Origin: Wenzhouxiangella sp.
GTDB lineage: Bacteria; Pseudomonadota; Gammaproteobacteria; Xanthomonadales; Wenzhouxiangellaceae
NCBI GenBank assembly: GCA_021767625.1
Contig: JAASTB010000024.1
Coordinates: 1 to 14,724 of the forward strand
Length of the DNA: 14,724 bases
Direction: 5' to 3'
A program made the position numbers and the translations under genes. Below, piece by piece: positions 9,501 to 12,866 of this stretch. A model generated the notes under the pieces. That model was not told where the DNA came from and did not search any database. It saw only the letters and a list, made by a program, of their open reading frames with translations. The first letter of the stretch is position 1. Each line of letters opens with the position of its first letter.

Positions 9501-10092
9501 GCGCACCGCACTGGTAGTGGCCGGCGATGACCAGGATATCCGGGGAAGGTGGAATGGCCGCCGGATTTCCCGGAATCAGCCCGATATCGACCGAGGCGTC
9601 GACCCCCTGGCCCGTGGCGGTGCGCACCCAGGTCCATTGCCCAGCCCCATTGAGCTTGGCCACGAAAATGTCCGGCTCGAGCGTGGCCGATGCCATTTCG
9701 AAGGAACCGAAATCGGCGCTGTTGACGAAGCTGCCGGTGATGTAGACGTTGCCCGAGCTGTCGACGGCGATACCGTCGGCGCTGTCGGCACGGTTGCCGC
9801 CGGCGCGTTGCACCCACAAAAGGTTGCCCGACTGGCTGTAGCGGGCCACGAAGACATCCCGCGTGCCGCGGGCGCTGATTTGCGTGCTGCCGCCGAAAAC
9901 GGCCTGCCCACTGAACGTGCCGGTCACGAACACGTCGCCGCTGGGGCCCACGGCCGAGGCGGTGACCTGGTCTTCACCGTTGCCGCCGGCGCTCGTCGGC
10001 CAGACGCCCCAGGCGGGGCCGGCCAGGCCTGCGGCCAGGATCAGGAGGAGCCCGATGCGAGTCATGCTGGTTTTGGCTGCGGACATTGTCAT
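1744..10092 (-). CDS. Giant secreted protein (2782 aa): SBBP propeller with MAM insertion, TcA-like C-terminus
   Basis: This is a single intact reading frame from ATG 10092 to TGA 1746-1744. A Sec signal peptide covers about residues 1-29 (core IGLLLILAAGLAG, cut near AWG-V); Met10 is an alternative start that still keeps it. Residues 38-686 hold seven SBBP-type blades, with a MAM/immune-inhibitor-A-like domain (about 296-454) inside blade 4. Residues 690-1590 are beta-rich and not assigned to a family, although segments such as IGRTGYVLNEDAFYDG and AWYRRNAMGIYWPQ look like conserved motifs. Residues 1590-2100 are mainly helical and include one EF-hand/dockerin-like loop at 1791-1802. Residues 2190-2405 form two long helices around a hydrophobic segment. 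Helices follow at 2405-2530 and a terminal beta-domain at 2570-2782; this end matches my recollection of TcA toxin subunits. No enzyme motif is recognised. The start is 4 nt after the upstream stop without a Shine-Dalgarno sequence. It is probably a cell-surface or secreted effector, adhesin or toxin-like protein; that function is inference. Confidence 0.93.
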   Translation of the reverse strand: MTMSAAKTSMTRIGLLLILAAGLAGPAWGVWPTSAGGNGEDQVTASAVGPSGDVFVTGTFSGQAVFGGSTQISARGTRDVFVARYSQSGNLLWVQRAGGNRADSADGIAVDSSGNVYITGSFVNSADFGSFEMASATLEPDIFVAKLNGAGQWTWVRTATGQGVDASVDIGLIPGNPAAIPPSPDILVIAGHYQCGARFTSPEIGASEAQNILLGQSSCSSGPLDDQHYLAALDSDGVWQWASNSGVAGGVSSAISSLDVDQGRVMVVGRHNGPLDLGGASLPTPPGSPAEFIAESPWQESTDTPSSPPNSFFIPNQPGVRASDLELDRNFDLTTIQQPKLRFNHRFRLDGCYDLAVLSYSTDGGSNWSRVPPEWFESGGYNGSWNGWEDNPIGGEGWCHQSPDWPDYNPVTVSLDSIANESSVRFRWRLGEGQQVGIEGWWVDDFALTDGAELLFSNDLEPEDRQFIARLSNPTSANPTWSWARPVEPEFPVAAIHVSELGLPYIAGRVLAAFTPWGYSQQVTDVGAAVAKLDPNSGDTDWIEVADGGQGTALASVGTDIFLAGHFSGTAVFKSGPDGTLQSAGDRDLFVSLVDDSGSTQWVTGGDRYNAETAVPGQAGGSGDSIMTSLATDGLANLYVTGAFSDSIVFGQEAELVSAAGQNGFVANLDLLGVWFEVKTWLVGEAVTPPSNAENDEQAAAPEIYIDGQLVTDAIGTRFFWAKPAGADEAVLTVLDAIDGVEIHWRVDDEPLSSSNRIVSVGRTSWPGDACTPANDSECYQVHIAGAPVELDEPGSGFRFVNQFVPQSQPSDASVNAGVMKASRPGFTVLLYVEGATTDPFEHPASVEVVRTFRANQSPDYADNIRWDIGEPIVEPYHNQIGRTGYVLNEDAFYDGVGADAAYDRQSRTGHIIPVNKVRPNRLQDAEKEMVVAWYRRNAMGIYWPQRAMHYAPDWPLDPDRIIIASEQGGEVLGQEPLGPQQYPDLRIYQQPLVSEPGYNPNATHAFFAPSNTGTGILALFALRADFGINLRDDFTAPTDPYVLVKYWSEDLGRWAFRTYYVTATGAGFDGFQYGGEAGTAVAPPYPLSTLPGCDETLAVGQAANDPQPPPPFFKDYKNGLWSKSAGNGALLFWYPLQPGFSYDITNNDFPDATEGQCIPWMARLPEEQGGTVSPNEPLAVNYTFTWPSNPPQLIPGETLLKQKRGLPNIYQQDAVEVVFDEHREAMDASGGAAPEDTLVQLIDPLNPRYVYLDNLSGLGSQLDPETGWRIITGDADGLLKLPVSIRERLRYDPLNKRLIFSGVFDDTIAGEPLLMLNIMSFREARQLKVLDGSADDEAEDSTNACQDAGEPCGWAEAVEALLRLTRNPQGIDTICVESQINPQTGERQCTLSRDVDRGELLAAFDDPQGDGFLQPYKATGVRPALTAGATQSVGWVTLAFNNDPTLNPAPVSVQIIRVDCLRQPPPPDPADILSSYQGQLNVIMPDNIFDEQLTLRHSGDFGGDPDALEFEWYFQPDQDGTPPFPLPEPETGQLNGWQRFPVNDPQGAVEITVEGANIQTLSDNWYVARYRGLPVCNNQSEWSLWAGSPGATPLDQRAQLGLGWVKRVIERLNPFEARVQDFHSSPTNTYASMLTQLGERYEGDIPLTSNPEVLNDIGLIEAYTTVMRRAMDLSVNAVPPVDYGPVNKAILNVATRIVDFYALLGNEAYADAQDPTVGLLTSGEFASLAPTVHPFQNQLASVLEEELVLLRGRDDSQATTSAPPVYNRLFWNFTTGDGEAAYALNYDIGDKNTDGVIDEFDARIQYPQGHGDAWGQYLTALKTHYSLLKHPFFTWEPTQEAVPVAGVPVQVDFFDERKFAKVAAAKARTGAEIVNLTYRQFYVEDPAAQWQGYKDDDAERAWGLSEWARRAGQGAYFDWVVGNAILPDEDPDPGNFGIQKVDRTTVEELEEIVSNFDAIQQQLDQADRGLNPLGLAKGVVPFDIDPIQVDRYGKTHFEQVYDRAVGALENAVKVWDFANQLNRMLRFNQDSVDDLAANSRANERNYKNRLIEIFGYPYADDIGPGGLYPAGYDGPDVYHYQYIDVLEMAGKDTGLLEGFDVEGDVEINRFDASYDPLPGGVNYFGFDEDAPFWEDNCDSSPLGSGCALGPPPEGDDLTVEMVTYDSPAFGFTFGKPPEWTGQRRATGSIQNVLHDMFMARIDLQRSITQYENLRSDISDLVDTIEATYNLRNEQLQIANNERRTLNQINIAVQTLNQSAKAVKAAGNLAAAIMDRSSECIPKSIIVGVAAGGDTLSVARCTMKTASVSVNSVTDAIGEGLEIAANVTEATAQDVSQLAALETQVLDSRLELFNMRGQFDEMLRREPLLRMEMFSRAEAIQQLYRKYLEELAKGQRIMAELVQFRKNGAAAVQEHRYKDMAFRVFRNDALQKYRAAFDLAARYAYLAATAYDYDTNLLGSDSRAGRRFLTDIVRERSLGQILGGDPVPGSRGLADPLGRMAANFEVLKGQMGFNNPQVETNRFSLRRELFRIEDTPEGDEQWRRILENARVEDLWQLEEFRRFARPPQPESAGPLPALVFRFPTTVSFGLNFFHWPLGPGDSAYDASRFSTRVRSVGTWFRDYAGLPLSETPRIYLFPTGADVLRSPSYDDFRTRDWQVIDQVLPVPFPIGSQELQNANWLPLADTLSNAFNEVRRYSQFRAHHFTEPFDDTQVIADSRLIGRSVWNREWMLIIPGGSLLADPEEGLDTFIEGALIPDTEERDGEGVSDIRIFFTTYSYSGN
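4687..4722 (-). other. EF-hand/dockerin-like calcium-binding loop
   Basis: Residues 1791-1802 of the giant protein read DKNTDGVIDEFD. They give Asp at positions 1, 5 and 12, Asn at 3, Gly at 6, Ile at 8 and Asp at 9 of a 12-residue EF-hand loop, as in dockerin type I repeats. Only one copy is seen, where dockerins use two. It sits just before GHGDAWGQYLTALK and may be a structural Ca2+ site rather than a cohesin-binding module. Confidence 0.55.
8035..9981 (-). repeat. Seven SBBP-type beta-propeller blades (giant protein, residues 38-686)
   Basis: Each blade has a '[VI]xGxF/H' strand, then a 'DxFVA+L' strand, then a Trp-containing 'xWxW/WV' strand. Blade landmarks are VFVTGTF (54), VYITGSF (116), LVIAGHY (187), VMVVGRH (265, interrupted), PYIAGRV (504), IFLAGHF (561) and LYVTGAF (638). 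The matching closing strands are LLWVQ, WTWVR, VWQWAS, WSWAR, TDWIEV, TQWVTG and VWFEV. Counting blade 4 as one split blade gives exactly seven, the number expected for a closed propeller. The SBBP assignment is from family knowledge; the periodicity is read directly from the sequence. Confidence 0.8.
8731..9207 (-). other. MAM / immune-inhibitor-A-like domain inserted in propeller blade 4
   Basis: Residues 296-454 of the giant protein break the blade pattern. They carry features of the jelly-roll domain found in M6 (immune inhibitor A) peptidases and 'choice-of-anchor' proteins: SPWQ near the start, an LRFNHRF strand, then YSTDGGSNWSRV, GYNGSWNGW, a VRFRWRLGEGQ strand and a closing GWWVDDFAL. 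Cys352 and Cys399 could form a disulfide. The blade resumes with RQFIARL and WSWARP, so the domain is nested rather than placed between blades. Such domains are usually ligand- or carbohydrate-binding; no binding site is assigned here. Confidence 0.72.
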
Positions 10093-10096
10093 GGCA

Positions 10097-11869
10097 CTAC
10101 TGGTTGAGCTGGTCGATGTTGAGCACGCGCCGGAACCGGAACGAGCCGCTGACGAAGATCGTGGATCGGTGAAGCCCGGAGATCGCTTCGTTGAAGGTCC
10201 CCGCCACTTCTCCGTTGCCCCATTCCGGCGACTCGTTGCCCTCGGGATCCGAGCTGGCGAAGACGAATTCCATCTCGCGCGTCACCTCGAAGGCTTCCTG
10301 CCGGTAGTTGATGAACTGGGCGTCGAGGTTGTCGTGATCGGGGTGGAAGCGGTGAAGAAAGGGATTGGTCGAATGCTCGGGATCGAGCACGATCGAAGCG
10401 GTCAGCAGACCACCCGGCCCGAAGACCCCTTCGAGCTCGAGCTCATCTCCCGCGTAGTCATAGGCGGCCGTGCTCATGCGGATACCGACGGGCTCACCGT
10501 CGCGGAGGATTGCGCCCTCGTACTGGGGCAGCAGCGACTCGTCGGTGATCAGCACGTATCGTCCAGGCTCGTCGACGACGTTGAACTCGGGATTGTCGGG
10601 GTCGGGCTTGTAAGTGCCCTCCTTCCACATCTGGATGACTTCCTTGAGCAACACGACATTGCCGCCGGCATCGACGTGGACGATCATGCGCAGCGGAAAC
10701 TCGCTGCCGGTGGGCACGGGCACCACGCCGCCGGTCTGCGCCATGCTGACTTCCTCGATCGTGGCCACGCCCAGCCAGAGCCCGGCGAACCGCGGATCGG
10801 TCGCCCTGCCGGTGGCCGCCATCGCGCTGTTGTCCTTTCTCGACTGCGTCGCCGCCGACGAGGGTTGAAATACCGCGGCAGAGACCTCGATCAGCTGGCG
10901 GCTGCCAAAACCATTCGATATTTCAATAACCTGCGAAGCATTGTTGGCAAACAGCTCCGAGCGACGAATCCCGAAGCGAAGCGTTCGCGACTCGTCGACC
11001 GGCAGGCTGAAACTGGTTTCCTCCGGGATCACCGGCCATTCGGTCTCGCCGGTTTCCTCGTCGCGGGTACCCAGGGCCAGCGGCACGGGAACATCGGCAT
11101 CGAGGCGGCGAATCCGGATTTCGTTGCTCACCCCGCTCCTGTTTCGCACCACCAGGCTGTCGCGCGCAACGCTGGCGCCAAAATCGAGTCGCTCGCCGAA
11201 GTCGAGTTCGACCGATAGCGGACCCTGGTACTCGGAGCGGCCCTTGGTGTAGACCCAGTAGGCCTCCCCGCTTTGAATTCGCTCGACCTGCGGCCGCGAA
11301 ATCGCCACCCATTGCCCGTTGTCGTCGAGCCGGTAGATCGACTGGCCTTCGTGTTCCTCCGAGCCGGCGAACCAGCTGCCGAAGGTCGGCTCGTTACCCG
11401 GCTCGACCGGAAAGCCCGTCAATTGGAAGCCGTCGCTTCGCCAGCGCATCGGTCGAAGGGCCGGGCGACCGGTGATTTCGAGCGTGCGCGGGCTGCTGCC
11501 CTGAAGGCGAACCAGGTAGGGCTGGTTGGCGTCGATCGTGTAAAGATTGGTCAGGATGCTCTCGGGACGTTCGGGGGGGAAATAGCCGTACCAGCCGTCG
11601 ATGGTCATCAGCTCCTCGTCCGGATCCTGGATGAAGCTCACCGGCCGGTCATCCGGAATCCAGCGCCAGACGCTGGCCACGGGAAGCCCGGCGAATACCT
11701 GTTCGATGGCGTCGATCTCGGGCTCGACCTCGACGTGGATGGCGTTCCAGCCGGGACGCAGTTCGATAGTCTGGGTCACCGTGCCGGCGCGCACCGTCCC
11801 CGCTACCGCGAAGAGGAGCGTCAATAGCGAAAGGGCTGTCAGGCGTTTCATTGCGTTGACTTTCTCCAT
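10097..11869 (-). CDS. Secreted protein of unknown function with two 'GWN...YWV'-like modules
   Basis: This encodes 590 residues from ATG 11869 to TAG 10099-10097. The start has GGAG at 11880-11883 with a 10-nt spacer. Met7 (11851) is a credible alternative: it has its own GGAG 12 nt upstream and begins a textbook signal peptide, MKRLTALSLLTLLFAVAG, cut near VRA-G. Two tandem modules follow. The first runs about 32-143 (LRPGWNAIHVEVEP, later QPYLVRL, LEITG). The second runs about 147-222 (GFQLTGFPVEPG, later GEAYWVY). Both resemble the bacterial extracellular 'GWNLISxPV...GYWV' pattern. Residues 223-335 look like an Ig-like beta-sandwich. Residues 356-590 form another conserved-looking beta domain (FAGLWLGVATIEEV, HRFHPDHDNLDA, EAISGLHRSTIFVSGSF). 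The protein contains no cysteine. No catalytic motif is seen. Its tight linkage to the giant gene suggests a shared surface or secretion role. It is not a family I can name. Confidence 0.9.
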   Translation of the reverse strand: MEKVNAMKRLTALSLLTLLFAVAGTVRAGTVTQTIELRPGWNAIHVEVEPEIDAIEQVFAGLPVASVWRWIPDDRPVSFIQDPDEELMTIDGWYGYFPPERPESILTNLYTIDANQPYLVRLQGSSPRTLEITGRPALRPMRWRSDGFQLTGFPVEPGNEPTFGSWFAGSEEHEGQSIYRLDDNGQWVAISRPQVERIQSGEAYWVYTKGRSEYQGPLSVELDFGERLDFGASVARDSLVVRNRSGVSNEIRIRRLDADVPVPLALGTRDEETGETEWPVIPEETSFSLPVDESRTLRFGIRRSELFANNASQVIEISNGFGSRQLIEVSAAVFQPSSAATQSRKDNSAMAATGRATDPRFAGLWLGVATIEEVSMAQTGGVVPVPTGSEFPLRMIVHVDAGGNVVLLKEVIQMWKEGTYKPDPDNPEFNVVDEPGRYVLITDESLLPQYEGAILRDGEPVGIRMSTAAYDYAGDELELEGVFGPGGLLTASIVLDPEHSTNPFLHRFHPDHDNLDAQFINYRQEAFEVTREMEFVFASSDPEGNESPEWGNGEVAGTFNEAISGLHRSTIFVSGSFRFRRVLNIDQLNQ

Positions 11870-11876
11870 GTCTCGT

Positions 11877-12866
11877 TCACTCCGCCGTTCCGGCCGGATC
11901 GGCAGGAAGAGCCGGTGGTTCTTGAGACGCGTCGGCTTCTACCGGCGCGGCCTGCGGGGGCTCGACGCTGTCGAGCGCGGCCTCGTCGATCTCGCTGGTC
12001 TTGCCCTCGGCGATATCGGCGAAAAGATCGCGCTCCAGGTCCCGCGAGCGCTCGCGCTGAAGACGATGGCGAATGCCGTCGGCAACCTGTTCCAGGGGCT
12101 GCACGCGCCCGGGCTGCAGGTTCGCCAGCCGCACGATGTAGAAGGCTTCCGGCGTCTCGATGATCGAAGAGGTTTCACCGGGCTGATCGAGCGCGTAGGC
12201 GGCCTCCAGGACGATTCCCGGCCATCGGTAGCGCTCGGACTGGCCATCGACCAGCCAGCCGACCACGCCACCCTGGTACCGGGATGAGCGATCATCGGAG
12301 TACTCCACCGCCAGGGGGCCGAAATGCGGGGTCTCGGCCGGCAGCTCCGGTACCTTGCTGAGCGCGGCTTCGGCCCTTTCGCGAGCGGTCGCACGGGCTT
12401 CGTCCCCGGCCGCGGGCGGTACGTCGATACGGATCATCGCAACCTGCCGCCGGGCGGGACGCGAGAACGTGTCCCGGTTGTCCTCGTAGAAAGCGGCCAC
12501 CTGCTCATCGGTCGGCGCATCGTCCTGCATGCGTTCTTCCAGGCGCTTGGCGCGCAGGCGCTGGATCAGCATCCGCTCGACCAGGGCACGAAACTCCGGC
12601 TCCTGATCGATACCGGCATCTCGAGCCTCCTGGACCAGCATGCGATGTCGCATCAGCTCCTCGAGCAGGGCACGGCGGTTCGCGGCGCTCTCGAAGAACT
12701 TCGGCCGGCCCTGGCTGCGTCGGGACATTTCGTGCTCGAACTCCGAAACGGTGATCGTCTCCTCGCCGATTGTGGCGAGAACGCGCTCTCCCTCATCCGC
12801 CGGCTGCCGACAGGCGGCCAGCGCGATGATCGGAACGAGCATCAGCCAGGTGGGGAAGCGCTGCAT
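11877..12866 (-). CDS. Parvulin/SurA-type peptidyl-prolyl isomerase lipoprotein
   Basis: The ATG at 12866 is chosen over an in-frame TTG at 12869: it overlaps the upstream stop as TGATG and sits 8 nt after a GAGGAG Shine-Dalgarno sequence. The product is 329 residues. Residues 1-18 plus Cys19 form a lipoprotein signal (IIALAAC lipobox, Arg at +2), so it is probably an outer-membrane lipoprotein facing the periplasm. Residues 30-135 are the helical SurA_N-like chaperone region. Residues 136-252 are the parvulin (PPIC) domain, with LAVEYSDDRS, GGVVGW and EAAYALDQPGETSSIIET. A charged helix covers 253-293, followed by a Pro/Ala-rich tail (301-329). Both conserved parvulin histidines seem replaced (QVAMIRI for RHILV; AFYIVRL for GYHIIKL), so isomerase activity is doubtful. 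The family folds outer-membrane and secreted proteins, which suits the large exported neighbours. The only cysteine is the lipid-anchor Cys19. Confidence 0.92.
   Translation of the reverse strand: MQRFPTWLMLVPIIALAACRQPADEGERVLATIGEETITVSEFEHEMSRRSQGRPKFFESAANRRALLEELMRHRMLVQEARDAGIDQEPEFRALVERMLIQRLRAKRLEERMQDDAPTDEQVAAFYEDNRDTFSRPARRQVAMIRIDVPPAAGDEARATARERAEAALSKVPELPAETPHFGPLAVEYSDDRSSRYQGGVVGWLVDGQSERYRWPGIVLEAAYALDQPGETSSIIETPEAFYIVRLANLQPGRVQPLEQVADGIRHRLQRERSRDLERDLFADIAEGKTSEIDEAALDSVEPPQAAPVEADASQEPPALPADPAGTAE

Noticed and set aside
1744..10092. Possibility that the giant gene is a fusion artefact or carries a frameshift
   Set aside because: The frame is continuous over 2782 codons with consistent composition, and domain order is coherent from signal peptide to terminal domain.
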